DNA of 58,690 bases from Calothrix sp. CSU_2_0 (GTDB lineage Bacteria > Cyanobacteriota > Cyanobacteriia > Cyanobacteriales > Nostocaceae). The notes under the pieces are model-generated. The model had not been told where the DNA came from. It saw only the letters and a list, made by a program, of their open reading frames with translations, and ran no database searches. Numbering within the stretch: position 1 is the stretch's first letter; the number at the start of each line of letters is the position of its first letter. Where the stretch lies: NCBI GenBank assembly GCA_012034595.1, contig JAAUPE010000028.1, positions 1-58,690 of the forward strand, written 5' to 3'. Of the stretch, positions 1 to 8,219 are shown in pieces. The position numbers and the translations under genes were made by a program.

Positions 1-2
1 AT

Positions 3-122
3 GTTGATTGGTTGCACGGTAGCGCTGAGGTTTTTTTGACTTTGACTAATATTTTAGTGGTGTTGGGTTTTCGTCAAGCTGTGATGGAACAGAAAAAGTC
101 AATTTCGGAATCACAAAAATAA
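3..122 (+). CDS. 3' end of an unidentified membrane-like protein (partial)
   Basis: The frame opening at base 3 is free of stops until TAA at 120-122, giving 39 residues that begin VDWLHGSAEVFL and end in a charged tail (EQKKSISESQK). The middle (FLTLTNILVVLGF) is hydrophobic enough for a membrane helix, so this is probably the C-terminus of an integral membrane protein whose body lies left of the window. I do not recognise the family. The alternative is a chance open frame, because only 120 bases are visible. Confidence 0.45.
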   Translation, partial: VDWLHGSAEVFLTLTNILVVLGFRQAVMEQKKSISESQK

Positions 123-627
123 TAGTTCGATGTACTGGAACAATTAAGCTTTTGCGATCGCATTTTTTGAGCTTGTGGGGAAAGTGCGATAAGCTAAGTC
201 GCAAAACAAAAACGACACACTGTGCGTAGTTTGCTTCCCCATCGGGGTACGCTTATCGCATATTAATTCTGTTGCAAAATACTTCCTGTCGAATAACCTT
301 TATGGTTTATTGCTATGTTTTATGATGTGCGATCGCAATATTTTTAGGCTCTAGGAAATACTATTGAGCAATGACTACTTTAGTCTGTAGAACTTTTGTA
401 TTCAAAACCCTAATTTAATATTTATGCAAACCAGTCAATTAGACAAAATATTAGGGCAATAAGTACAGTCTCTTCGCACAAATAAAGGTCACTTGTGACA
501 ACATTTTAGGGGTTTAGCACTGCGCTTTACCCCTGCGAAAGACATGTTTTTAAAAAATTAATCCATATTTAATATCTTCTGTCAATGAATGAATTTTTGC
601 AAGTTGTGGAGGAATCTTTAAATGTTA
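123..627. other. Intergenic gap with HIP1 and a small dispersed repeat
   Basis: No convincing reading frame or RNA gene is visible in this roughly 500-bp gap. HIP1 sites or near-sites lie near 157 and 329. The stretch around 219-260 resembles the small palindromic repeats found elsewhere in the window, with CCCC-ATC-GGGG at its centre. Nothing else stands out. Confidence 0.5.
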
Positions 628-1434
628 TCAACCAGTATGGGGAATCCTTTCAATTTCCGCATAACCACTAAAAATCAACTTTTTACCCTCAGTCTCCAAA
701 CGGTTTAATCGCATTTTCACCCCATCCAAATCAAATCGGTCTAAATCAACCATATTATCCAATATTCCCGCCAATACCATACTCAAAGTTCGCGACATAT
801 CCTTTTGAGACTCTGGCACTAAATCAAGCTCAACTTCCGGCTTTTGAAACGAAACCCGACGACGTTTTTCGATGCCAATGGTAACAGTCATACCAATTGG
901 TACGGGTTCCCCATTATCCAAATCAGCCTTTGCCAGTATCTTCAAGCGATTTTCTGGTAACAATTCCACTTGAATATCGGTAAACGAAACTGGTTTCCCC
1001 CCAGACAATTCCTCTAATTCAGGTATGGATAAGCTCATCAGTCGTTTTTGTACCAAATCCGCGCTAAAAGAGCGATTAATCCCCTCTTCCGATAAGATTA
1101 CCTTCGCGATCGCTTGGGTTGTTTGCTTAAGTTTCAGCTTTCCACTCAGCACAGAACCAAAATCTATCGAAACCGCGTCAGTTTCAAAAGACATCTCCTC
1201 AACTGCAAAATCTTTGCGAATCACCAAACCGCATCCGCTCATCTTGAAACTGTCAATACTGCCTTGCAATAACTTGCTCGAAGGAAAGCAGCGCACAGCA
1301 ACTTCGACTGACTCGCTTTTGGTAAACAAGTGACGAATCGTTTGACTTGCGACTGTATTGAGCATTCGCTCTCCCCAATCAGTACCTTTTGGATCGCTGT
1401 TTAGATTGGTCAAACCAGTTATTCCGCCGAACAT
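628..1434 (-). CDS. DUF2993 (LmeA-type) phospholipid-binding protein
   Basis: A 268-residue protein with the layout of the DUF2993/LmeA family. It opens with a leader containing GITGLTNLNSDPKGTDWGERMLN. It then alternates beta strands rich in S/K/E with motifs such as FSADLVQKRL and IPIGMTVTIGIEKRR. Members bind lipids and are attached to or lie near the cell envelope. Cyanobacterial members are common and have no assigned reaction. The length is typical and no catalytic residues are expected. The gene is transcribed away from the hypothetical gene at 1675, so the two share a short divergent region. The domain call is by pattern of the protein, not by a search. Confidence 0.75.
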   Translation of the reverse strand: MFGGITGLTNLNSDPKGTDWGERMLNTVASQTIRHLFTKSESVEVAVRCFPSSKLLQGSIDSFKMSGCGLVIRKDFAVEEMSFETDAVSIDFGSVLSGKLKLKQTTQAIAKVILSEEGINRSFSADLVQKRLMSLSIPELEELSGGKPVSFTDIQVELLPENRLKILAKADLDNGEPVPIGMTVTIGIEKRRRVSFQKPEVELDLVPESQKDMSRTLSMVLAGILDNMVDLDRFDLDGVKMRLNRLETEGKKLIFSGYAEIERIPHTG

Positions 1435-1674
1435 GTGTGTTTGGTATTTATAGTTCCATGTCTTTTTGTAACAAAATGTGACAATTTCAGCAAGCGGTAT
1501 TTCTCCATATGGCTTGTGTCATTTTGGCTTTTTGACAAATTAAAAGCCTCGATTTATTTACATTACAGCTATTTCATACTGATGTATATCGCCGATCGCG
1601 CATTCACTTTTCCTTTAGCGATCGCGAATTTTTGGTTTATCGCAAACCCACACCACCATCAATCAAGGGTAATT

Positions 1675-2172
1675 ATGGGCAAATCTAAAGAAATTATTAA
1701 GTTATTAATTATTTTTCTGATTAGATGCGAATCTAAGTTTAAGGTAATGAATCGTAATTCAAACGGGGTCAGCCAATATAAAGACCTTGAATATTTAAGT
1801 ACATTAAGTACAATTATAAAGCGTCGCTCTCAATTAATAAAGAGAGGAGGCGCTTTATTTTGGAGTAGTGATAAAAATAAAACTCAGTTTAAAATCGATA
1901 ATAAGGCTTTTTTTTCAATGACTTGCTTGCAGTTATTAACAGAATTTTTAGCATATAGATTTCCTTGCTGGGGAGTTTGCCATATTAGTTTTGAACATGA
2001 AACCAAAACTGTTTATATATGTAGTCAAACTCCAAGTAAAAGAGCAATAATACTCGGAGATATTCAAGATGTTGCTCGCTTAGATATAGGGGTTGAGCAG
2101 TTTATTGTTGTACAACCAGGTTACTCCGAAATTATGATTACAAGTGTTGCATATAAAGATTTTAGGAGTTAG
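1675..2172 (+). CDS. Hypothetical protein
   Basis: The open frame extends upstream to 1435, but I prefer ATG 1675 because an AAGGG lies six bases upstream. ATG 1747 with AAGG upstream is the alternative. The protein of about 165 residues has a mixed, soluble-looking C-terminal half (motifs LLTEFLAYRFPCWGVCHISFEHE and IILGDIQDVARLDIGVEQFIVVQPG) and no recognised family. An imperfect inverted repeat inside the frame (TAAAGCG 1817-1823, CTCTC 1827-1831, GAGAG 1842-1846, CGCTTTA 1851-1857) would fold in RNA. The frame runs directly into a heptamer repeat tract at its 3' end, so the last residues may be repeat-derived. Confidence 0.45.
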   Translation: MGKSKEIIKLLIIFLIRCESKFKVMNRNSNGVSQYKDLEYLSTLSTIIKRRSQLIKRGGALFWSSDKNKTQFKIDNKAFFSMTCLQLLTEFLAYRFPCWGVCHISFEHETKTVYICSQTPSKRAIILGDIQDVARLDIGVEQFIVVQPGYSEIMITSVAYKDFRS

Positions 2173-2300
2173 GAGTTAGGAGTTAGGAGTTTTGAGTTAG
2201 GAGTTAGGAGTTTTGAGTTAGGAGTTAGTAATCCAAAATCCAAAATCCAAAATTCAAAATCCAAAGCTTGTACTGAGCGACAGCGAATGTATCCAAAATC
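2162..2300. repeat. Tandem heptamer tracts (TTAGGAG and ATCCAAA types)
   Basis: Bases 2162-2228 repeat a seven-base unit of the form TTAGGAG with a recurring TTTTGAG variant. Bases 2229-2300 repeat a second seven-base unit of the form ATCCAAA, interrupted once by GCTTGTACTGAGCGACAGCG. Degenerate short tandem heptamers like these are characteristic of filamentous cyanobacteria and are often the landing place of small dispersed repeats. Confidence 0.85.
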
Positions 2301-2352
2301 CAAAATCTCCTGGAAAGAAAAGCCAGGAGTATTGAGTAATTTTTGACTAACA

Positions 2353-3039
2353 TTACAATCGCTGCAACAGATTTAAACCGTGGGTATCTGTCCCGCAAGT
2401 CGCATACAAACTATATTCACTTGCGAGGATTTGCACTTGTTCTGTTTCCCGGATGCTGGGTTTCCAGGGAGTAGGATTATTATAGGCATAGAAAGCTTCA
2501 ACTCCATCAATACCTAATTCTGCGGCTGCTGGAATTAAATCAAAATGTGACTTTCTATATCTAGCTGGATGTGCAAGTACAGCAATCCCCCCAGATGCTT
2601 GGATTGCAGCAATTACATTCGCAGCTTCGTAATCAGCACCAGATGTAATCCGTCGTTGAAGGTAAGGTTTGATACTTGAATGTTCAGCGTTAAAAGCATA
2701 ACCTAAAATGTGAACCTCAACATTTAATAACTTCGCGTTAATTTCAACCCCACTCCAGAGATACGGGGTACTAACACCAGGATTACTCCAACGAAAATCT
2801 TCCAGCCAAATTTGCGCTGCTTGAAAACCAGCAACATTATGGTGATCTGTAATTGCAAGTCCTTTTAAATTAAATGAAAGTGCTTGCTCCATTAATGCAC
2901 TCGGTTGTAATCTCCCATCGGAGTGAACAGTATGCATGTGGAAATTAAAATCTTTGGGACAGCTTTGAGCATTTATACTTAAGAATACTTCTTGTAAAAG
3001 TTCTTTGGTTGCAATAATTCGAGCAATATTTACAGTCAT
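2353..3039 (-). CDS. PHP-domain metal-dependent phosphoesterase
   Basis: A 228-residue PHP protein. The metal-binding motifs of the fold are in order: HMHTVHSDG near residue 34, ITDHHN near residue 62, a glutamate in WSGVEIN near residue 96, VLAHPARY near residue 155, and the closing CGTDTHG near residue 217. PHP proteins of this stand-alone type hydrolyse phosphoesters. Related enzymes act on 3',5'-nucleotide bisphosphates or trim RNA 5' ends, but the substrate cannot be read from the sequence. The start at MTVNIARI is supported by length, which is slightly short for the family. The gene is monocistronic and ends just past the heptamer tracts. Confidence 0.85.
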   Translation of the reverse strand: MTVNIARIIATKELLQEVFLSINAQSCPKDFNFHMHTVHSDGRLQPSALMEQALSFNLKGLAITDHHNVAGFQAAQIWLEDFRWSNPGVSTPYLWSGVEINAKLLNVEVHILGYAFNAEHSSIKPYLQRRITSGADYEAANVIAAIQASGGIAVLAHPARYRKSHFDLIPAAAELGIDGVEAFYAYNNPTPWKPSIRETEQVQILASEYSLYATCGTDTHGLNLLQRL

Positions 3040-3337
3040 AGCTTTTTGTCTTTAATTCAATTTTTAACACTCGGATATGCCCTGTTCCATAACCGAGTCG
3101 CTGATAACACGGTAAGTTAGTGTTACCAGTTATTGTTTAGTCATCCCTAGCAATATTTTTCGATATGTTAAGACTACGTTAGCAAATTAAAAGCCAAGCA
3201 GTCATGAGTATTTTCGATTGGAGATATCAAACAAAGTAAAAAATATCGCTTTGAGGAGATAATTAAATCTTCAGGTCAGGGTTGAATAACTTATACTATT
3301 TTGGATTTTAGATTTTGCGGAAAATGAGCGGTGAGTC

Positions 3338-3406
3338 CACTTGGCAGTGTCGGTTTCCGTCCTGCCAAAGTGACGAACCCAGAGGGTGTCGGTTTCCGTC
3401 CCTCTG
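3338..3406. repeat. Two copies of a 14-nt core in different palindromic stems
   Basis: The core TGTCGGTTTCCGTC occurs at 3348-3361 and 3387-3400. The first copy is flanked by TTGGCAG and CTGCCAA, with CACTT/AAGTG extending the stem. The second is flanked by CAGAGGG and CCTCTG. A third copy is at 58643-58656. The core is constant while its flanks differ and remain self-complementary. Confidence 0.8.
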
Positions 3407-3700
3407 AATTTTCCAAGACGGATTTTGGATTGTGAAATATCAACTGCATAAGCTTTTCGCGACTTCATCTGTCGCAATTATTTTTCAAATTGGTAAATAA
3501 TACCAATTTTGAAGTATTTTCCTTAATCTCAATTCCCTATGGAGAGGAAATACAAATAAAATTTTCTAAGTGTATTTACTGTATACTAAGTATTCTTTGA
3601 CTAGCCAGGCAAGATTTGAGCTTCTCATCAATTTTCAAATAGCAGTATGAACACAGAAAAATGGCAACAAAATTTTCCCAAGCAGAATTACTAAACTGCC

Positions 3701-3720
3701 AAAAAATGTATAAAATACAT
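3701..3720 (-). terminator. Intrinsic terminator of purM
   Basis: On the minus strand ATGTAT, a three-base loop and ATACAT are followed by a run of T residues (plus-strand A-run at 3701-3706), only a few bases past the purM stop. The stem is short and AT-rich but correctly placed and oriented. Confidence 0.6.
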
Positions 3721-3726
3721 CAATTT

Positions 3727-4755
3727 TTAAGCGGGCAGTCCAATTAATTCACCCGAACCAGAAATTACTTCACCGATCGCAAATGCTTGAATATTTTGTG
3801 ATTCAAAGAAAGTAATCGACTGTGATGCTTGTGTGGGTGGAACTAAAATTACAAATCCAATTCCCATATTAAAGGTATTATACATTGCTTCAGGATTGAC
3901 TCCTCCGGTTTGGGCTAGCCATTGAAATAGGGGGGGAGTTGACCAGTTTTGGAGTTGAATTTTAATGGCTCGATCTGTGCCCAAACATCGTGGTAGATTT
4001 TCTGGTAAACCACCACCAGTAATATGCGCCATTCCGTGGATATCTAAGCCGGATTTTTGGGCTGTGAGTACGGGTTTAACGTAGATTTGAGTGGGGGTAA
4101 GAAAGGTTTCTGCTAAAGTTGCACCGTTGAGTAAATCTGGTGTGCTATCCCAAGCCAAACCATTATCGTCAATAATTTTTCGCACCAAACTATAACCATT
4201 GCTATGAACTCCAGAACTAGGAAGCGCGATCGCAATATCTCCTAGTTTTACTTGTGTGCGATCGAGCATCTGGCTTTTTTCCACAATCCCCACACAAAAA
4301 CCAGCTAAGTCATATTCACCAGTTTGGTAGAATCCAGGCATTTCGGCAGTTTCACCACCCAATAATGCACAACCTGCTTGCTTGCAACCTTCAGCGATTC
4401 CTGCTACCACTTGGGTTAATTGTTCCCGTTCGAGCTTTCCTGTTGCCACGTAATCTAAAAAGAACAAAGGTTCTGCACCAGATGTTAGTACGTCATTTAC
4501 GCACATTGCCACCAAATCAATTCCCACAGAATCGTGACGGTTGAGTGTATGGGCAATTTTCAGCTTTGTACCTACACCGTCAGTTCCCGACACCAAAACT
4601 GGTTCTTTATAACCACCAGGTAATTGAAAACAACCACCAAAGCCACCTAAACCACCCAGAACCTCTGGTCGAAAGGTACTGTGAACTAAACCACGAATAT
4701 CGTTTACAAAAGCCCGACCAGCTTCGACATCAACCCCAGCCTCGCGATAATCCAT
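3727..4755 (-). CDS. purM: Phosphoribosylformylglycinamidine cyclo-ligase (AIR synthetase)
   Basis: A 342-residue enzyme closing the imidazole ring of 5-aminoimidazole ribonucleotide from FGAM with ATP, step five of purine synthesis in the cytosol. The family signature is plain: [13 protein letters not shown] at the start, [13 protein letters not shown] near residue 57, the [23 protein letters not shown] segment, [14 protein letters not shown] near residue 131, [18 protein letters not shown] and [14 protein letters not shown]. Length is standard. It stands alone, with a terminator just downstream and no other purine gene in the window. Confidence 0.97.
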   Translation of the reverse strand: MDYREAGVDVEAGRAFVNDIRGLVHSTFRPEVLGGLGGFGGCFQLPGGYKEPVLVSGTDGVGTKLKIAHTLNRHDSVGIDLVAMCVNDVLTSGAEPLFFLDYVATGKLEREQLTQVVAGIAEGCKQAGCALLGGETAEMPGFYQTGEYDLAGFCVGIVEKSQMLDRTQVKLGDIAIALPSSGVHSNGYSLVRKIIDDNGLAWDSTPDLLNGATLAETFLTPTQIYVKPVLTAQKSGLDIHGMAHITGGGLPENLPRCLGTDRAIKIQLQNWSTPPLFQWLAQTGGVNPEAMYNTFNMGIGFVILVPPTQASQSITFFESQNIQAFAIGEVISGSGELIGLPA

Positions 4756-5063
4756 TCGTCAAAACACCGTCAATTAATCTAAGTGAGGAGTCAGTAATTA
4801 GGAGTAATCAGTTTTGCGACAATGAACTCCTTAACATTTAACCCACCATTACAAAATACATCATCTTCGCCACCAGAAATTATTAATTCTTAAGCATTCC
4901 TAAACTCAAGTATAAAATCAAACTTTTATTCTCCATGTCTCTACGTCTCTGCCGAAGTTTGCCGGAAGAATAATCTCCCGGAACCCCTTCTCTCTGCGCG
5001 AGTTCAACTTAATATTTAGATTCCAAATATATTCCAAATAACCCCCAACGAGCAAATAACAAT
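4756..5063. other. Gap with nothing recognised
   Basis: About 308 bp between purM and the small gene at 5064. It is AT-rich, contains a pyrimidine-rich CTCTACGTCTCTGC stretch near 4940, and shows no frame with a ribosome site and no strong hairpin. Confidence 0.5.
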
Positions 5064-5270
5064 TTAAAAAACCTCATTTTCTTGACCTTTCCACCATTCA
5101 CCTAATTTCATTAAATCTTGGTGAATATCTTCCAATTCTGTCACGTATTCTTCACCAGAAATTTCATGACGACGTTCCTGGAGTTTTTTCAATCGAAGCT
5201 GTACTAATAACCAAGATTTTGACATTCCGTTAGTCGCTTCGATGTATTGAGCAATATCTTTGCTATCCAT
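5064..5270 (-). CDS. Small conserved-looking helical protein
   Basis: A 68-residue acidic, helix-rich protein (MDSKDIAQYIEATNGMSKSW at the start, ending WWKGQENEVF) with no membrane segment or cysteines. Its composition and clean start suggest a real gene. I do not recognise the family and assign no function. It lies downstream of sodB on the same strand, separated by 316 bp containing a strong inverted repeat, so co-transcription is doubtful. Confidence 0.6.
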   Translation of the reverse strand: MDSKDIAQYIEATNGMSKSWLLVQLRLKKLQERRHEISGEEYVTELEDIHQDLMKLGEWWKGQENEVF

Positions 5271-5324
5271 AATTTGCGTATTTCAATTAGTAATAAAATT
5301 CGTTAATTAAGAGACAATTAAAGT

Positions 5325-5376
5325 AATACAGTCACGGTACTATAACTGGGTTGAGCTATACTAACGTGACTGTATT
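5325..5376. repeat. 12-bp perfect inverted repeat
   Basis: AATACAGTCACG at 5325-5336 is the exact complement of CGTGACTGTATT at 5365-5376, with a 28-base loop. It lies between sodB and the small gene at 5064, both on the minus strand. It could be a terminator for sodB, although no clean U-run follows, or an operator for the small gene. Confidence 0.75.
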
Positions 5377-5586
5377 TTAGCTAAAGCTACAAGTTTTTAT
5401 CATCTTTAAATTGCCTTATCAAAATTCTACAATTTCTCTAGTATGGGTATCTACACCCGTCCTAATTGCAACTTAAAGACATATCACTTATTTACAAAAT
5501 TGATTAATTCTGAACTTACTAAAAACACGATATTATTCGCATTTTTAAACCAGAATTATCAAATAAACTCAAATTAATCTTATTTA

Positions 5587-6189
5587 CTAAGCTGCTGTCA
5601 AATTATGAGCAACAAAATCCCAATTAAGCAATTTGTCCATGAAGTTTTTAATAAACCCAGGACGAGCATTTTTGAAATCGATGTAATAGGCATGTTCCCA
5701 CACATCAAGAGTTAAAAGAGCTTTTTTGCCATGCGCTAAGGGGTTTTCTGCATTCGGTGTTTTCATCACCTTTAAAGTACCACCATCATCAACCAACCAA
5801 GCCCAACCACTACCAAACTGTGTTGTCGCAGCATTTGAGAATTCTTCGGCAAATTTCTCGTAGCTACCGAAGTCTTTCTGAATTCTAGCAGCAAGCTCGC
5901 CTGTAGGTGCGCCGCCACCTGAGGGTTTCAAGCAGTTCCAAAAGAATGTATGGTTCCAAACTTGAGCTGCATTATTAAAAATACCTGCTTTGGATGGGTC
6001 TGCGAAGGAAATTTTGATTACTTCTTCGAGCGACTTGTTAGCTAAGTCGGTTCCTTCTGTCAACTTGTTGAGGTTGGTCACATAAGCTGCATGGTGCTTA
6101 CCATAGTGATACTCGAAGGTTTCAGCTTTCATGCCGTATGGCTCAAGCGCATCCATTGCAAAGGGAAGGGGGGGTTGTACAAATGCCAT
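5587..6189 (-). CDS. sodB: Iron superoxide dismutase
   Basis: A 200-residue Fe-type superoxide dismutase that disproportionates superoxide to peroxide and oxygen in the cytosol. The four metal ligands are visible: His28 (YHYGKHH), His80 (QVWNHTFFW), Asp162 and His166 (LDVWEHAYY). The AAQVWNH context and the lack of a signal peptide fit the Fe form rather than the secreted or membrane Mn form. An AGAGAGGA ribosome site lies upstream of the ATG. The 5' leader contains AGAGCT/AGCTCT at 6223-6242, a small hairpin that might be regulatory. The gene is monocistronic. Confidence 0.96.
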   Translation of the reverse strand: MAFVQPPLPFAMDALEPYGMKAETFEYHYGKHHAAYVTNLNKLTEGTDLANKSLEEVIKISFADPSKAGIFNNAAQVWNHTFFWNCLKPSGGGAPTGELAARIQKDFGSYEKFAEEFSNAATTQFGSGWAWLVDDGGTLKVMKTPNAENPLAHGKKALLTLDVWEHAYYIDFKNARPGFIKNFMDKLLNWDFVAHNLTAA

Positions 6190-6222
6190 TTCGTGAATCC
6201 TCTCTTTACCGTTTTCGATTGT

Positions 6223-6242
6223 AGAGCTTCTGCATGAGCTCT
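6223..6242 (-). promoter_or_regulatory. Small hairpin in the sodB leader
   Basis: AGAGCT and AGCTCT are separated by eight bases, about 35 bases upstream of the sodB start. They could fold in the leader RNA or be a protein site. The sequence does not tell which. Confidence 0.3.
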
Positions 6243-6446
6243 GAAATCATACATTTTAAATTTATGGGTCTTGTGCTAAGTCGTTTTGGCTAATTAGCAC
6301 TAAGATATAAAACTTAACATCCTAATTTTACAGGTAAATGTGCATATTTGCGATGTTTTGCAGAGCTACACCATCAGACTGACATAAAAAATGAATTTTT
6401 GAATACTTCTTTAGCGTAAGCAACCCCTGCCTAAAGGCGAGGGGCT

Positions 6447-7781
6447 TTAGCCCAGTTCAAAGAAGCTAGTCGGAAACAGATTCAACTGTCCTTCGCCACT
6501 TGCTACAACGGGCAAATCTTGACAGCATGGAGTATCCCCGTGGCAAAGTTTGCGGGGAACCCCCGCAACGCAGTGGCTCACCAACTGACAACTAATCCCC
6601 GGACTTTCGGGCTGGCTTACAAAACTCAACCCCAAAGCAGCAATATTTAACGCAGCATTAATATCAGCGTCATGCTCAAAACCACAATGTCCACACTTAA
6701 AAGACTTACCAGAGCGATACGACTTACCTTTGACTGGGTGTACATGGTGACACCGCGAACAGGTTTGACTTGTATAGGCTGGTGCAACCAAAACAACGGG
6801 GATGCCAGCAATATTCGCCTTGTATTGGGTGAATATTCTCAACTGGTAAAAAGCCCAATTATTGGTTCTACGTCGTTCTGTTTTACTTCGTGGTTTTTGA
6901 TTGAGAGATTCTCTGATATTGGTCAAATCCTCAAATGCAATTGCTGCATTATTCGATTTGGCATCAAAAACAATTTGCTTGGAAATGTTGTGATTCAACC
7001 ACTTTTGGAAGCGTTGTTCTCTCCCGGAAAGCCTTCTCATCAGTCGTCTAGAACTGCGAGTGCGTTTGGATTGAATGTTCGCTCTGACCTTGCTATATCG
7101 GTCACGAGTGTTTTGAATCTTTCCTCCACTCCAGGATTTACCCGTGGAAGTAGTAGCAATGTCACGCCTACCCAAATCAACCCCGATTACTCTGGGTGTT
7201 TTACCCGTTGGGTCAGTTGGGATATCAACACAGATGTTAATGTAGTAATCGCAAACTTTGCCACGAGACTTGCAAAACGTTGCAGATGTTGGTTTTTGTC
7301 CTCTCAGCAATGCAATTTGGTATCCACCAATAGACATCTTGAATTTGACTCGACCACACATCAAAGTAACACCAACAGTTTGCGACTCTTCAATGTATTG
7401 AAAAGTCCGCACATCCAAACTAATCGACGTTGGTCGAAACTTGTGAGACACTTGCCGTCTTGGCGCTTTGCGTCGTTCGCGCAGCGTCTCCGAAGGAGTT
7501 TGGCAAAGTGTCGAACCCGAAGGGTGAATTTGCTTAACTGCTTTAGCATTGCCAATCACGCGACGGATTGCTTGACAAACATGGTTTGCCTTCAACCCTG
7601 TCGATTCCCTGACTGGCTTGTAAACCTTGTGATGCAACTTAGTCGTATTCCAACATTTTTCACGTTTTGCAACTTCCAGTATCTGGTTACACGCATCAGC
7701 AAAACCCTGCAAAGTGCGGTCAATTTCGACTTGCAACTCTATAGGGACTATCACTTTGCATTTTACAGATATTGTTTGCAT
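6447..7781 (-). CDS. tnpB: TnpB-family RNA-guided nuclease (IS605 OrfB)
   Basis: A 444-residue TnpB. The RuvC triad is complete: Asp202 in GVDLGRRDIA, Glu284 in AIAFEDL, and Asp373 in DADINAALNIA. The zinc finger has CSRC (341-344) and CGHC (363-366). Known TnpB proteins are RNA-guided DNA endonucleases that maintain their element. Two oddities are visible. Residues about 86-108 are encoded by a palindrome-rich dispersed repeat inserted in frame between AKAVKQ and RRQVSHKFRPTS. After the usual C-terminus (NIAALG) there is an extension of about 60 residues that includes a second repeat-derived stretch. The start at MQTISVK is normal. With the triad intact, activity is plausible unless the insert disrupts folding. 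Confidence 0.9.
   Translation of the reverse strand: MQTISVKCKVIVPIELQVEIDRTLQGFADACNQILEVAKREKCWNTTKLHHKVYKPVRESTGLKANHVCQAIRRVIGNAKAVKQIHPSGSTLCQTPSETLRERRKAPRRQVSHKFRPTSISLDVRTFQYIEESQTVGVTLMCGRVKFKMSIGGYQIALLRGQKPTSATFCKSRGKVCDYYINICVDIPTDPTGKTPRVIGVDLGRRDIATTSTGKSWSGGKIQNTRDRYSKVRANIQSKRTRSSRRLMRRLSGREQRFQKWLNHNISKQIVFDAKSNNAAIAFEDLTNIRESLNQKPRSKTERRRTNNWAFYQLRIFTQYKANIAGIPVVLVAPAYTSQTCSRCHHVHPVKGKSYRSGKSFKCGHCGFEHDADINAALNIAALGLSFVSQPESPGISCQLVSHCVAGVPRKLCHGDTPCCQDLPVVASGEGQLNLFPTSFFELG
6524..6580. repeat. Small dispersed repeat in the tnpB 3' end
   Basis: A palindrome-rich stretch with GCGGGG-AA-CCCCGC at its centre. Its left part contains, on the minus strand, the 16-mer GCCACGGGGATACTCC, which recurs at 58606-58621. 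It adds codons to the C-terminal extension of TnpB. Confidence 0.6.
7460..7535. repeat. Small dispersed repeat inserted in frame in tnpB
   Basis: The block contains CGTTCGCGCAGCGTCTCC followed by GAAGGAGT and, further on, GAACCCGAAGGGTG. It falls between two conserved segments of TnpB and has no counterpart in ordinary family members. It keeps the reading frame. The first part resembles the segment at 54830-54853. Confidence 0.6.
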
Positions 7782-8219
7782 TTAACTGAGTTAGTAACTC
7801 ATCCAATTGTAACACAAAATACTGACAGGATGCTAAAGCATCCCGCGTCGTTTTTCCTCCCAGGGCTAAAGCCACTGGGTTTCCAAACTCCCGTGAGGTT
7901 TTTATGATAAATTTTGACCATTTAATTTGAAGAGGCTGTTTAAATCTATGGTATGTATTTGAAAAACGAATAGAATCAAAACAATTTTTTCTTGTCCGAG
8001 CGATCGCATCTCCTCGACTTGGATGTTGGGAATACAGCATCATAGTGAAAAATGCGATCGTATTTACATAAATAGCAAATAAGCTGACACAAAAAATAGT
8101 GTAGGAGAATGCAATTGCGAAAATTCCCAATTCCCAATGCCCAATCCCCATTAATACCAAAATAATCAGATAATATAAAATCGTAATTTTGTGCTAACTT
8201 TTGCCAACTGGAGAAATCA
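7782..8219. other. Gap between tnpB and argG
   Basis: The left third is the tnpB leader and hairpins. A HIP1 site is near 8001. A short heptamer-like tract (CCCAATTCCCAATGCCCAATC) lies at 8127-8150. The argG leader follows. No other gene is visible. Confidence 0.5.

Larger units (their letters stand above)
3040..3726. other. Gap with stem-variable dispersed repeats
   Basis: About 690 bp without a credible gene. A 68-codon minus frame at 3271-3477 exists, but it overlaps the repeat pair at 3338-3406 and looks like chance. The right end holds the purM terminator. No RNA gene was recognised. Confidence 0.6.
6418..7905 (-). mobile_element. Solo tnpB element of the IS200/IS605 superfamily (ends approximate)
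   Basis: The element contains one gene, tnpB, and no tnpA. On the minus strand the left side (7825-7900) carries two hairpins: GGATGC-TTTA-GCATCC, and CCCAGTGG..CCCTGGG containing GGCTTTAGCC. The right side (6424-6455) carries CCCCTGCC-TAAA-GGCGAGGGG and a GGCTTTAGCCC. Subterminal hairpins and absence of terminal inverted repeats and target duplications are usual for this group. The right end downstream of tnpB is where a guide RNA would be encoded. Exact ends cannot be fixed without an empty site. Confidence 0.7.

Noticed and set aside
3271-3477. A 68-codon minus frame
   Set aside because: It runs through the two copies of the 14-nt core repeat and has repeat-encoded residues and no family resemblance.
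6672-7907. A 411-codon open frame on the plus strand opposite tnpB
   Set aside because: It is antisense to an intact TnpB with all catalytic residues and has no recognisable domain. Long antisense frames arise from the codon bias of the real gene.
7720-8160. A 146-codon minus frame upstream of tnpB
   Set aside because: It overlaps the tnpB start and the hairpins of the element end, and its composition is not protein-like.
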